This document shows positions 1 through 9,081 of a stretch of DNA of 64,000 nt, one piece after another. Below the pieces are notes generated by a model. The model was not told where the DNA came from, did not search any database, and worked only from the letters and a program-made list of their open reading frames with translations. Position 1 is the first letter of the stretch. Every line of letters begins with the position of its first letter. The translations under genes and the position numbers were made by a program. The DNA comes from Iodidimonas nitroreducens (GTDB lineage: Bacteria; Pseudomonadota; Alphaproteobacteria; Sphingomonadales; Rhodothalassiaceae), in assembly GCF_008579165.1 (NCBI RefSeq), contig NZ_BKCN01000001.1, one strand, 5' to 3'.

Positions 1-271
1 TGAAACCATGCGTTTATACAGTGTGCTGGATAAAGCCTTGGAAGGCCGCGATTATCTGGTGGATGATTATTCCATCGCCGATATTGCCAATTGGTGCTGG
101 GTGCGCAGCCATGCATGGTGCGGGCTGGAAATTGATAGCCTGCCGCATCTGAAAGCCTGGTCAGAGCGCATTGCCAGCCGTCCTGCGGCGGAAAAAGGGG
201 TCATGGTGCCGCCACGCAATCTGGATGATGAAGCGGCGGTGAAGGCGGCGCAATCGATGCTCCAGCGTTGA
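1..271 (+). CDS. Glutathione S-transferase, C-terminal part (cut by window start)
   Basis: The reading frame is open from base 2, so this is the 3' end of a longer gene. The visible residues include YSVLDKALEGRDYLVDDYSIADI followed by a WxxxR-type helix (residues given from the first visible Met), which matches the alpha-helical C-terminal domain of bacterial glutathione S-transferases, especially the YfcG/YghU-like disulfide-bond oxidoreductase group. The N-box/capping motif (SIADI) that stabilises this domain is present. The thioredoxin-like N-terminal domain that binds glutathione lies outside the window. It would be a cytosolic enzyme; the substrate cannot be told. Confidence 0.8.
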   Translation, partial: ETMRLYSVLDKALEGRDYLVDDYSIADIANWCWVRSHAWCGLEIDSLPHLKAWSERIASRPAAEKGVMVPPRNLDDEAAVKAAQSMLQR

Positions 272-419
272 GGCTATAAAAGCCGCCGATTTTGGGTCAA
301 TCATCCGGGCCTGATCCCCTTTTCCTTGCGGTGGCGTCCCGGCTTGGGTAGCTTGATCCACAAAGAATAGAAGCCAATGTCAAGGCCAGCCACCGGCCCC
401 CCAAGGAGGAGAAGAAACC

Positions 420-1234
420 ATGCGCCTCATACCCCTTATGCTTAGCGGGCTGCTTTTAGCCACCGCCCTTCCTGCTGTTGCTCAGGATCAACAGGCCATC
501 GAAAAGGCGGTGACGGAAAATCCCTATCGCACCGATGATCAAAAGGCCCGGGATCAATATCGTCATCCTATTGAAACCCTTGAATTCTTTGGCATCACCC
601 CCGGCATGACGGTGGCCGAGCCTTTACCCGGCTGGTATACTGAAATTCTGGGGGATCTGGTGCGGGACGAAGGCACCTATATTGCCCTTAATCTGCCGCC
701 GCATCTTTATGATAATGCGGATCGTCGGGCGCGCACCCATGCCTGGCGCGATGGCTATATCGCCTCCAAAGGCGAACTGTTTGGCGACAAGGCCTTTGCC
801 CGTTTCATGCTGACCAAGGACAATTTCGCCGCCGATAACAGCGTGGATGCCATTCTGGCCTTCCGCAGCCTTCATGGCTGGGTTTATTCCGATGTGCTCG
901 ATAAAGCCCTGGCCGAATTCTACACGGTTTTAAAGCCGGGCGGTGTTTTGGGCGTGGTGCAGCATCGCGAGGATGAAGACAGCCCCAATACGCCTGCTGA
1001 TCGGCGTGGCTATTTAAAGCAGAGCTTTGTGATCGAGGCGATCGAGGCGGCGGGCTTTGTTCTGGAAGCGCAAAGCGAGATCAATGCCAATCCCAAAGAT
1101 ACCAAGGATTATGAAATCGGGGTGTGGGGCTGCCGCCGGTTTTGCGGGTGAACAGCGATGAAGAACGCCGCCGCAATGCCGCCATTGGCGAATCGGATCG
1201 CATGACCTTGAAATTCATCAAGCCGAAAAACTGA
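420..1234 (+). CDS. Exported SAM-methyltransferase-like protein (one frameshift)
   Basis: A strong RBS (aaggaggag) precedes the ATG. The protein starts with a cleavable signal peptide ending LPAVAQ, so it is predicted to be periplasmic. The mature part looks like a class I SAM-methyltransferase of the COG4798 type: the HPIETLEFFGITPGMTVAEP stretch is a degenerate motif I and LKPGGVLGVVQHRE is the usual strand near motif IV/V. The frame breaks at a G4 run (1126-1129). Adding one G restores the normal ending of this family, LPPVLRVN then AIGESDRMTLKFIKPK, ending at 1234 rather than 1151. A methyltransferase fold outside the cytoplasm, where SAM is scarce, makes true methyl transfer doubtful; function unknown. 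Confidence 0.75.
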
Positions 1235-1338
1235 GGAAAAAAAGGCATGGCCGCCGCTTTTCGGAGGTCATGCCTTTTGAGCGTCCGGCGGGTGGCGGCA
1301 CTTCCCGTGACCCGCTTTCTGTATCAGGATACCGCCCG

Positions 1339-2379
1339 ATGACGTCCCTCAAGAATCTGTCCCGATCCGATAATCTCAATATGGCGGATATTGCCCGGCT
1401 TGCCGGAGTTTCGGAATCCACGGTCTCGCGCGCTTTGGCCGATAGCCCGCTGGTTAATGCCAAAACCAAAGATCGCATCCGCAAGATCGCCCGGCAAAAT
1501 CATTATGTGGTGAATGAACAGGCGCGTAATTTTCGCTTGAAGCGCACCGGCACCATTGCCGTTGTCATCCCTATCGATGCCATTCAGCAACAGCCGATTT
1601 CCGATCCGTTTTTCATGGAATTGCTGGGGGCCATCGCCGATGCATTGAATGCCCGGGGTTTTGATCTGTTGCTCAGCCGCGCCGATGCCACCAATCCCAA
1701 ATGGTCGGCCATGGCTTTGGATAATGGCCGCGCCGATGGCACCATCATCATCGGCCAATCCACCCAGCATCAAACCCTGAACAAGATGGCCGATAGCGGG
1801 GCGCCCATGGTGGTTTGGGGGGGGGCGGCTTCCTGATCAGCGCTATACCACGGTGGGCTGCGATAATCTGGCGGGGGGTATGATGGCGACCCGACATCTG
1901 ATTGATCAGGGCCGCCGCCATATTGCCTTCATGGGGCATCGCGATTGGCCCGAGGTGGATTTGCGCTATCAGGCTATCTGGCGGCGCTCGATGCCGCTGG
2001 TTTGGAAGCCGATCCCCAATTGGTGCTGGATAGCCGCTTCACCCGCGAAGATGCCCATCGGGTGATTGCCGATATGACCCGATCCGGGCTGGCCCCGGAT
2101 GGCATCGTTGCGGCCAGCGATGTGCTGGCGATGGCAGCGATCAAAACCCTGCAGGAACAGGGCATCAGTGTGCCGCGCGATCTTTCGATCATCGGGTTTG
2201 ACGATATCGCCCTGGCCACATGGTATAATCCGCCGATCACCACCATTCGCCAGCATATCGTGCAGGGGGGGCGTTTTCTGGTGGATCTGATGATGGCGAA
2301 AATCGCTGGCGAAGCCACCGCCCCGGTGATGCTGACCCCCGAACTGGTGATCCGCGGTTCTTGCGGTGCCAAGCCCTGA
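1339..2379 (+). CDS. LacI-family transcriptional regulator (two compensating frameshifts)
   Basis: The N-terminus holds a classic LacI helix-turn-helix (MADIARLAGVSESTVSRAL, about residues 15-33) followed by the hinge and a periplasmic-binding-protein-like sugar-sensing core (GTIAVVIPID, FFMELLGAIADAL, DNLAGGMMATRHLI, DGIVAASDVLAMAAI, SIIGFDDIALATW). The ATG at 1339 is chosen because it gives the normal HTH offset. The frame shifts +1 in a G9 tract (1817-1825) and back near 1972, leaving about 50 codons in the other frame; both sides align to one LacI protein. It sits at the edge of the sucrose/Entner-Doudoroff cluster and probably represses it through the 16-bp palindromes at 4166 and 9797. 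Effector unknown. Confidence 0.85.
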
Positions 2380-2381
2380 TC

Positions 2382-3971
2382 CTACCAGAAGCTGATCACG
2401 ATCACCGCCGTGATGGCCAGCAGGCCCACCGAAAGAACGCGATAATTCTGCCACCATGGCAAGCCCGCCAGATCAGCCGATTCTTCATGCCAGGTGGCCG
2501 GGGTCCACATCAAACCTTCGGTTTTCTCCAAAGCCGGAGCCGGGGTCAAAAGGCTGCCAATCACTAAAACGATGCTCGAGAGCACAAACAGGATCGGGGC
2601 CACATAAAGAAAGCCGATGGCCGGGGCATCGAGCACAACTTCATTGACAATGAAAAAAGCGGCCCCCGCCAGCCCGCCGACGACCAGCGATGCAAAACCC
2701 CCCGAGGCATTCGCCCGTTTCCACAAAACCCCGAACACGAACATCGCCACGATCGGCGGGACAGTATAAGCCAGAACCGCTTGCAGATATTCAAAAATCG
2801 ATTGAAAGCGGGCGATCTGCGGTGCCCATAAAACCGCCAGAACCATAAAAACAAAGGTGGAAATCTGCCCGGCCCGCATCAATTGATGGGAATTGAGATC
2901 AGGGCGAATACGGCGCACGAAATCCATCACCACAAGGGTTGAGGCGGAATTGAGCGTGCTGTCGATCTGGCTCATCAGGGCGGCTACGAAACCCGCCAAT
3001 ACCAATCCCAGAATCCCGACCGGCAAAAGATCCACCAGCATGGTGGGATAAACCAGATTGGGATCTTCCAGATCGGGATAGAGCAGAATGGCAATGGTGC
3101 CGGGAATGACCATGATGAACAAAACCGGGAGCTTTAACAAACCGGCAAACAAGGCCCCCCAGCGGCCATGATGGATATTTTTTGCTGCCAGCAGCCTTTG
3201 CACCATGAACTGATTGGTGCACCAGAAATAAAAGCCCAGTAAAAACACGCCCGTAATCAGCCCCGGCCAGGGCACGCCGGGATCACCGATCGGGCGGATA
3301 AGGCTAAGCTTTTCCGCTGGAACCGCCGCCAGCACCGCCGACCATCCCCCCACCTGATCAAGGGCAAAAATGGTAATTAAAACAGACCCGAAGACCAGCA
3401 ACACCGCTTGGATGGCATCGGTGAGCATCACCGCCGCCAACCCCCCGGCAATGGTATAAATGCCCGCCGCCACAGCCAGAACGGTGACCGTGGTCCAGAT
3501 ATCGAGCTGGGGAAACATCATCTGCAATAAAAGCGCCCCGGCAAACAGCCCACCCGCAGTATCGACGACGATATTCAAAAACAAAGTGAGCAGCGAGAAA
3601 TAGGTGCGCGCCCGGTTATCAAAGCGTTTTGATAGAAATTCCGGCATCGTATAGACCTGCGAGCGCAAAATGGCCGGCAGGAAAAACACGGCAAAAACCA
3701 CCAGAACGACCGCCGCCATCCATTCATAATTAAACACCGATATGCCGGTGGAATAAGCCGATCCGGCAAGGCCGACGAGAGTGGTGCTGGAAATATTCGA
3801 GGCAAACAGCGAAAGCCCGATAATCGGCCAGAGCATGCCGCGACCGGCCAGAAAGAAATCACTGGCAGTTTCATGCTTGCGCCCGTACCAAATCCCTAGG
3901 GAAATGGCGATCACGAAATACGCAACCAACAATCCGATATCGATCGGATGAAGCGAGATACCCAGTTCCAT
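2382..3971 (-). CDS. Sodium:solute symporter, SGLT-type sugar transporter
   Basis: A 529-residue polytopic inner-membrane protein of the solute:sodium symporter family, with about 14 hydrophobic segments. SSS features are visible: the N-terminal FFLAGRGMLWPIIGLSLFAS region, SNISSTTLVGLAGSAY, and AALMSQIDSTLNSASTLVVMD, which corresponds to the conserved sodium-site helix. I chose the ATG at 3971, starting MELGISLHP, because GGGGAG lies 4-6 bases upstream; an in-frame start at 4022 is less likely. The gene is divergent from zwf and its 3' end lies 2 bp from the convergent lacI-type gene. Context suggests Na+-coupled uptake of glucose, fructose or sucrose; the exact sugar is inferred only. Confidence 0.85.
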   Translation of the reverse strand: MELGISLHPIDIGLLVAYFVIAISLGIWYGRKHETASDFFLAGRGMLWPIIGLSLFASNISSTTLVGLAGSAYSTGISVFNYEWMAAVVLVVFAVFFLPAILRSQVYTMPEFLSKRFDNRARTYFSLLTLFLNIVVDTAGGLFAGALLLQMMFPQLDIWTTVTVLAVAAGIYTIAGGLAAVMLTDAIQAVLLVFGSVLITIFALDQVGGWSAVLAAVPAEKLSLIRPIGDPGVPWPGLITGVFLLGFYFWCTNQFMVQRLLAAKNIHHGRWGALFAGLLKLPVLFIMVIPGTIAILLYPDLEDPNLVYPTMLVDLLPVGILGLVLAGFVAALMSQIDSTLNSASTLVVMDFVRRIRPDLNSHQLMRAGQISTFVFMVLAVLWAPQIARFQSIFEYLQAVLAYTVPPIVAMFVFGVLWKRANASGGFASLVVGGLAGAAFFIVNEVVLDAPAIGFLYVAPILFVLSSIVLVIGSLLTPAPALEKTEGLMWTPATWHEESADLAGLPWWQNYRVLSVGLLAITAVIVISFW

Positions 3972-4087
3972 ATCACTCCCCAAAGTCTTACCGGGCCAAA
4001 TTAGACGAGGCCAAAGCGGCAACAGGTCGATTATATAGCCTGCAACGAAACGCTACAGGCACTGCACACCGACGTTCCAGTCATTTT

Positions 4088-4121
4088 TTTGCATTATTCG
4101 CAAAAATTTGCATTATGCGCA
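4088..4121. repeat. Direct repeat pair in symporter/zwf divergent promoter region
   Basis: Two 15-bp direct repeats, TTTGCATTAT(T/G)CGCA, occur at 4088-4102 and 4107-4121, offset by 19 bp (nearly two helical turns). They lie between the divergent symporter and zwf genes, about 45 bp from the LacI-type palindrome. Direct repeats with this spacing are typical of activator or two-component response-regulator sites, but no regulator is identified. Confidence 0.5.
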
Positions 4122-4165
4122 GATCGGTCAGTATCAGACAGACCTTCACAAGACTGTGCTTGATC

Positions 4166-4181
4166 TTGCAATCGATTGTAA
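4166..4181. promoter_or_regulatory. Putative LacI-family operator upstream of zwf and the symporter
   Basis: TTGCAATCGATTGTAA is a 16-bp palindrome with a central CG, broken at one position. LacI-family proteins bind palindromes of this length with a central CG. It differs by one base from the perfect palindrome at 9797-9812 before the TonB receptor, which links both promoters to one regulator, probably the product of 1339-2379. Confidence 0.7.
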
Positions 4182-4308
4182 TACACATATCAGAGATTTT
4201 ATGTCATAAGCAAGCTGCAAACGCTTCTTTTATGGCTGAAAATCCCTTAAATGCCTTTTCTGGCGACAATGATCTTCGCTGATCCGTTGATCCAAAACCC
4301 TGAGACGA

Positions 4309-5814
4309 ATGCAGGATAGATTTATGCAGGCTGATAGCACATCCCGTTCCGGCACTGGCCGCCCCACGGATCTGATCATTTTTGGCGGCACCGGCGATCT
4401 GGCCATGCGGATGCTTTTTCCCTCTCTTTATTTTTTAGAAGCCGATGGCTATCTTGCTGATGATGCAAGGATCATTGGCGCAGCGCGGGGCGATCTGAGC
4501 CGCGATGCCTTTTTGGATGAGGTGCATAAGCGCCTGAAAAGCCATATTCCCAAAAAATATTATGATGCCGATGTTTGGGATCGTTTTGCCCAAAAGGTCG
4601 ATTATAAGTCGGTGGATGCCACCGATGGCAGCGGTTTTGAGGCTCTGGCCGCTGCCTTGCGCATCAGGGATGGCAGCGAAGCGGTCTTTTATTTCTCAAC
4701 CGCGCCGCGCTTTTATGGCGATCTGTGCGCCCAATTAAAAGCGCATGATCTGGCCGGGCCCCAAAGCCGGGTGGTTTTGGAAAAGCCCATCGGCCATGAT
4801 CTGACATCGTGCAGGGCGGTGAATGATGCGGTGGGGGCGGTTTTCCCGGAAAGCCGGATTTATCGCATCGATCATTATCTGGGTAAGGAAACGGTGCAAA
4901 ATCTGATTGCTTTGCGGTTTGCCAATTCCCTGCTCGAGCCCTTGTGGAATGCCAATGGCATTGAACAGGTGCAGATCACCGTTTCAGAAACCGTGGGGGT
5001 TGAGGGTCGCTGGTCTTATTATAATGATTCGGGCGCCCTGCGCGATATGCTGCAAAATCACCTGTTGCAGCTTTTGTGTCTGGTGGCGATGGAGCCGCCC
5101 ACTTCTCTTGATGCCGATGCCGTGCGCGATGAAAAGCTGAAGGTTTTGCGGTCTTTGCGGCCGATCAGCAAGCAGGAAAATGCGCTCAAAACCGTTTGCG
5201 GCCAATATACCGCAGGCGCTGTGGATGGCAAAGCCGTACCCGGCTATTTCGAGGAAGGCGAGGGCGAAAGCACCACCGAAACCTTTATATCTCTGCGCGC
5301 CGATATCGATAATTGGCGCTGGCGGGGGGTGCCTTTCTATCTGCGCACGGGGAAGCGGCTTCCTTATCGCTATAGCGAAATTTTCATTCAGTTCAAGGAT
5401 GTGCCCCATTCCATCTTCCCTGAAGAAAGCAATCTCACTTTGCAGTCCAATAAGCTGATCATTCGTTTGCAGCCTGAAGAAACGATCAAGCTTTTGATGA
5501 TGAATAAAGTGCCCGGGCTCGGGCGCGATGGCATGAAATTGCAGGAAGTCTCCCTTGATCTCTCGATGTCGGATGAAGCGCGTTCGCGGCGGCGGCGGAT
5601 CGCTTATGAACGGCTTTTGCTCGATGTGTTGAATGCCAACAGCACTTTGTTCGTGCGCCGCGATGAAACCGAAGCGGCCTGGAAATGGGTGGATCAGATC
5701 GCCGAAGGCTGGCGGGAATTGGGGCAAAAGCCCAAGCCCTATGCGGCTGGAAGCTGGGGGCCATCGGCCTCTGTGGCGCTCACCGAACGCTATGGACATA
5801 GCTGGCATGATTGA
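4309..5814 (+). CDS. zwf: Glucose-6-phosphate 1-dehydrogenase
   Basis: Oxidises glucose 6-phosphate to 6-phosphogluconolactone with NAD(P)+, the first step of the Entner-Doudoroff route here. The 501-residue protein has the family's usual length. Visible are the dinucleotide-binding LIIFGGTGDLAMR near the N-terminus, VVLEKPIGHD, and the active-site signature RIDHYLGKE with the catalytic His, plus the substrate-site segment GVPFYLRTGKRL. A second in-frame ATG at 4324 is a possible alternative start. Its stop overlaps the start of pgl, and edd and eda follow, so this is the head of the catabolic operon, probably controlled by the LacI-type operator 130 bp upstream. Confidence 0.96.
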   Translation: MQDRFMQADSTSRSGTGRPTDLIIFGGTGDLAMRMLFPSLYFLEADGYLADDARIIGAARGDLSRDAFLDEVHKRLKSHIPKKYYDADVWDRFAQKVDYKSVDATDGSGFEALAAALRIRDGSEAVFYFSTAPRFYGDLCAQLKAHDLAGPQSRVVLEKPIGHDLTSCRAVNDAVGAVFPESRIYRIDHYLGKETVQNLIALRFANSLLEPLWNANGIEQVQITVSETVGVEGRWSYYNDSGALRDMLQNHLLQLLCLVAMEPPTSLDADAVRDEKLKVLRSLRPISKQENALKTVCGQYTAGAVDGKAVPGYFEEGEGESTTETFISLRADIDNWRWRGVPFYLRTGKRLPYRYSEIFIQFKDVPHSIFPEESNLTLQSNKLIIRLQPEETIKLLMMNKVPGLGRDGMKLQEVSLDLSMSDEARSRRRRIAYERLLLDVLNANSTLFVRRDETEAAWKWVDQIAEGWRELGQKPKPYAAGSWGPSASVALTERYGHSWHD

Positions 5815-6520
5815 ACCCCTTTTCACGGCTTATGAAGATCGCGCCAGCATGGGCCGGGCTTTGGCGGGCCGGGTGGCGATGCGCATGGCTGAAGCGCTTG
5901 AAACGCGGAATGCGGCGGGCCTGATCCTTTCGGGTGGCGGCACCCCGAAGCCCTTGTTTGCTGCCCTGAAGGATCAGAGGATCGCATGGGAAAAAATCAC
6001 CCTCACCCTTGCCGATGATCGCTGGGTGCCCCCCGATCATGAAGCCAGCAATGAACGGCTGGTGCGGGCCGATCTTTTGCACAATGCAGCGCAAAATGCG
6101 CGCTTCATCAGCCTTGTGACCGATGACCCCCAAGCCAAAGGCGGCGAAGCTTTGATCGAAGATCGCCTGCGGGCTTTTCCCTGGCCTGCGGCTCTTGTGC
6201 TCTTGGGGATGGGGAATGATGGGCACACGGCGTCGCTTTTTCCCGGCTCTGCCGCGCTTTCCGCAGCCCTTGATCCGGAAGGCCCGGCCCGCGTTCGGGC
6301 CATCACCCCCGGAACGCTGCCCAAGGATGCTCCCTATGATCGCATGTCTTTGACCGTGTCGGCTTTATTGAACAGCCATCTCATCCTTTTGATGATCAAT
6401 GGGGATGATAAGCGCGCCACCTATGAACGGGCGCTGGCCGGCAATGATCAAGCGGCCATGCCCATCCGCGCCATTTTGCAGCAGAACCGCGTGCCTGTTG
6501 AGGTGCATTGGGCGCCTTGA
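5807..6520 (+). CDS. pgl: 6-phosphogluconolactonase
   Basis: Hydrolyses 6-phosphogluconolactone to 6-phosphogluconate. The 237-residue protein carries the typical SGGGTPKPLF phosphate loop, LADDRWVPPDHEASN, and the LLGMGNDGHTASLFPG active-site signature with its catalytic His. The start ATG at 5807 overlaps the last 8 bases of zwf, implying translational coupling; an ATG at 5792 is also in frame. Cytosolic. Confidence 0.95.
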   Translation: MIEPLFTAYEDRASMGRALAGRVAMRMAEALETRNAAGLILSGGGTPKPLFAALKDQRIAWEKITLTLADDRWVPPDHEASNERLVRADLLHNAAQNARFISLVTDDPQAKGGEALIEDRLRAFPWPAALVLLGMGNDGHTASLFPGSAALSAALDPEGPARVRAITPGTLPKDAPYDRMSLTVSALLNSHLILLMINGDDKRATYERALAGNDQAAMPIRAILQQNRVPVEVHWAP

Positions 6521-6614
6521 GGGCTTATGATGGGTGGCGACAAGACGGCAGGCCGTAATCATATGGCTGCCCCGGCTTAGGGTGGAGGCTCTTTTGACAG
6601 GTTTAACGCAGGTG

Positions 6615-7226
6615 ATGTGGTTGAAACAGGATCGCTTCGGGCCGTTTGGGGCGGCCTCGCCCTTATGCTGGGGTTCGATCCTCTTGGCCTGTTTCATGGC
6701 ATCTTTGGCTTTGGCGCAAAGTGCATCTGTGCCCGAAACCGATCTAAAAGGGACGCTGGAGCCTTTACCGGAAGCCCAATGGCCGCTGGTGTTTCCGCCT
6801 TTGCAAATTACCATCACCCTGCGCCGCACTGCGCCGGAAAGCGAAGCGACACAGGCTCCTGCCGATTGGGCTCTGGTGCCTTTGGCCAATGGTAAGAAGG
6901 GCGATCTGCTGGGCTTTTTGGGATTATCTTTGGATCATGAAACCGGCTGGACCGCCAATAGCGCCTTTGCCGCGCATCTGACAATCACCGGGGATAAGGC
7001 TTATCAGCCCGATATCCGGCAAAGCCTGGTGGAGCGCGCCGATCTGGCGGTGATGATGGGCGGCGGATTTCTGGGCATGAGTCTGGCGCAGATTTATGTG
7101 AATTTCGGCTTCGAGCCGGATGGCACGCGCCCCTTGCCCAAGGCTTATGGCATTTATTCGCCGGTGCAGCCGGAAACGTGCCTTGAAGGCGGTATTTCCT
7201 GCCGCGCTTCGATCGTAAAACAGTGA
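6615..7226 (+). CDS. Exported protein of unknown function inside the Entner-Doudoroff operon
   Basis: I do not recognise a family. Starting at the ATG at 6615 (an upstream GTG at 6534 is also open) the protein has about 203 residues. It begins with a short basic stretch and a hydrophobic segment (CWGSILLACFMASLALAQS) that reads as a signal peptide, so it is probably periplasmic. The mature part is a beta-rich-looking domain with LTITGDKAYQPD and a Gly-rich VMMGGGFLGMS, and it ends with two Cys eight residues apart (CLEGGISC). It lies between pgl and edd, 12 bp before edd, so it is co-transcribed with sugar catabolism genes. A role in periplasmic sugar handling is conceivable but unsupported. 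Confidence 0.6.
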   Translation: MWLKQDRFGPFGAASPLCWGSILLACFMASLALAQSASVPETDLKGTLEPLPEAQWPLVFPPLQITITLRRTAPESEATQAPADWALVPLANGKKGDLLGFLGLSLDHETGWTANSAFAAHLTITGDKAYQPDIRQSLVERADLAVMMGGGFLGMSLAQIYVNFGFEPDGTRPLPKAYGIYSPVQPETCLEGGISCRASIVKQ

Positions 7227-7238
7227 CGAAGGAGAGAG

Positions 7239-9050
7239 ATGGTGCATGATACATTACAAGAGGTAACGACCCGTATTCGTGAGCGCAGCCTTGATCGCCG
7301 CACCGATTATCTCGAACGGATCGAGGCGGCGCGCCAGCAGGGCCCCAATCGCGGCACCTTATCATGTGGCAATCTGGCCCATGGCTTTGCCGCCGCAGAA
7401 GAAGACAAGCCCGCCCTGAAGGCGGATCAAAGCCCCAATATCGCTATTGTCTCGTCTTATAATGATATGCTCTCAGCGCATCAGCCCTATCAGCGCTTTC
7501 CCAATCTGATCAAGCTGGCAGCCCGCGAAGTGGGGGCAACGGCGCAATTTGCGGGCGGCGTGCCCGCCATGTGCGATGGCGTCACCCAAGGTCAGGATGG
7601 CATGGAACTCTCGCTGTTTTCGCGCGATATCATTGCCCAGGCCACGGCCATTGCCTTGTCGCATAATATGTTTGATAGCGTTTTGGCGCTGGGGATTTGC
7701 GACAAGATCGTGCCCGGCCTGATGATCGGAGCCCTGAGCTTTGGGCATCTCCCCACCATTTTCGTGCCGGGGGGGCCGATGCCTTCGGGCCTGCCCAATA
7801 ACGAAAAATCGCGCATTCGCGGTCTTTATGCCGAGGGCAAAGCCACCCGCGACGATCTGCTGGAAGCCGAATCCCAATCCTATCACAGCCCCGGCACCTG
7901 CACCTTTTATGGCACCGCCAATTCCAATCAGATGATGATGGAAATGATGGGCGTGCATCTGCCCGGATCGGCCTTCATCCATCCCAATACCAAATTGCGC
8001 GATGCCCTCACCGCCCAAACAGCGCGGCGGGCGGCGGCGATCACCGCTTTGGGCAATGCCTATACGCCCTTGGGACGGGTGATTGATGAACGGGCCATCG
8101 TCAATGCCATTGTGGGGCTGATGGCCACCGGTGGCTCCACCAATCACACTTTGCATCTGGTGGCGATTGCCCGGGCGGCGGGGATCGAACTCAACTGGAC
8201 CGATTTTGCCGATCTGTCTGCCGTGGTGCCCTTGCTCACCCGGATTTATCCCAATGGCTCGGCGGATGTGAATCATTTCCATGCTGCAGGCGGCATCGGC
8301 TTTTTGATTCGGGAACTGGTGGATGCCGGGCTTTTGCATGGCGATATCGAAACCATCCATGGGGTACCGCTGTCGCAGCATGCCTGTGAACCGATGCTGG
8401 ATGGCGATAAGCTGGTGTTCAAACCGGCCCCCCTCAAAAGCGGCGACCCTGATGTGTTGCGCGGCGTGGATAATCCCTTCAGCGCCACTGGCGGGCTGGT
8501 TCTGGTGCAGGGCAATCTGGGGCGCAGTGTGATCAAGGTGTCGGCTGTGGCACCCGAACATCGCGCCGTGAAGGCTCCGGCGCGGGTGTTTCATCATCAA
8601 AATGAACTGGGCGAGGCCTTCAAACGCGGCGAATTGGAGCGCGATTTCGTGGCCGTGGTGCGCTATCAGGGGCCACGCGCCAATGGGATGCCGGAATTGC
8701 ATAAAATGACCCCGGTTCTGGGGCTTTTGCAGGAGCGGGGCTATAAAGTGGCGCTGATCACTGATGGGCGCATGTCGGGGGCTTCGGGCAAGGTTCCGGC
8801 CGCCATTCATCTCACCCCCGAAGCGCTGGATGAAGGGCCCATTGCCCGGATCCGGGATGGCGATATCATCAATCTGGATGCTGAAGCCGGTCGCCTTGAT
8901 GTGGAGATCAGCGAGGCCGAATTGCTGGCCCGCCCGATCACCCGGCCCGATCTTACGGGCAATCGATTTGGCATGGGCCGTGATCTTTTCGGCGCGGCAC
9001 GTCATGCCGTCAACACCGCCGAAGAAGGCGCATCCTTCATCTTATCCTGA
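7239..9050 (+). CDS. edd: Phosphogluconate dehydratase (6-phosphogluconate dehydratase)
   Basis: Converts 6-phosphogluconate to 2-keto-3-deoxy-6-phosphogluconate. The 603-residue length is right for Edd of the IlvD/Edd family. Family segments with the Fe-S cluster cysteines are present: PAMCDGVTQGQ, LGICDKIVPGLM and SPGTCTFYGTANSNQMMMEM, and the C-terminal VALITDGRMSGASGKVPAAIH. A near-ideal RBS (gaaggagagag) precedes the ATG. The enzyme uses an oxygen-sensitive [4Fe-4S] cluster, and a SUF assembly operon lies 26 kb away in the same window. Confidence 0.97.
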   Translation: MVHDTLQEVTTRIRERSLDRRTDYLERIEAARQQGPNRGTLSCGNLAHGFAAAEEDKPALKADQSPNIAIVSSYNDMLSAHQPYQRFPNLIKLAAREVGATAQFAGGVPAMCDGVTQGQDGMELSLFSRDIIAQATAIALSHNMFDSVLALGICDKIVPGLMIGALSFGHLPTIFVPGGPMPSGLPNNEKSRIRGLYAEGKATRDDLLEAESQSYHSPGTCTFYGTANSNQMMMEMMGVHLPGSAFIHPNTKLRDALTAQTARRAAAITALGNAYTPLGRVIDERAIVNAIVGLMATGGSTNHTLHLVAIARAAGIELNWTDFADLSAVVPLLTRIYPNGSADVNHFHAAGGIGFLIRELVDAGLLHGDIETIHGVPLSQHACEPMLDGDKLVFKPAPLKSGDPDVLRGVDNPFSATGGLVLVQGNLGRSVIKVSAVAPEHRAVKAPARVFHHQNELGEAFKRGELERDFVAVVRYQGPRANGMPELHKMTPVLGLLQERGYKVALITDGRMSGASGKVPAAIHLTPEALDEGPIARIRDGDIINLDAEAGRLDVEISEAELLARPITRPDLTGNRFGMGRDLFGAARHAVNTAEEGASFILS

Positions 9051-9081
9051 TCGCGATCAATCTTTGCAAAGGCTTCAGCCC

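Noticed and set aside
4984..5826. 280-codon antisense frame in zwf
   Set aside because: Shadow of zwf with the same His/Ile/Gly-rich look as other antisense frames here.
7473..9005. 510-codon open frame antisense to edd
   Set aside because: Mirror frame of a real gene produced by its GAT/ATC-rich codons; no RBS, low-complexity His/Gly/Gln composition, no family motif.
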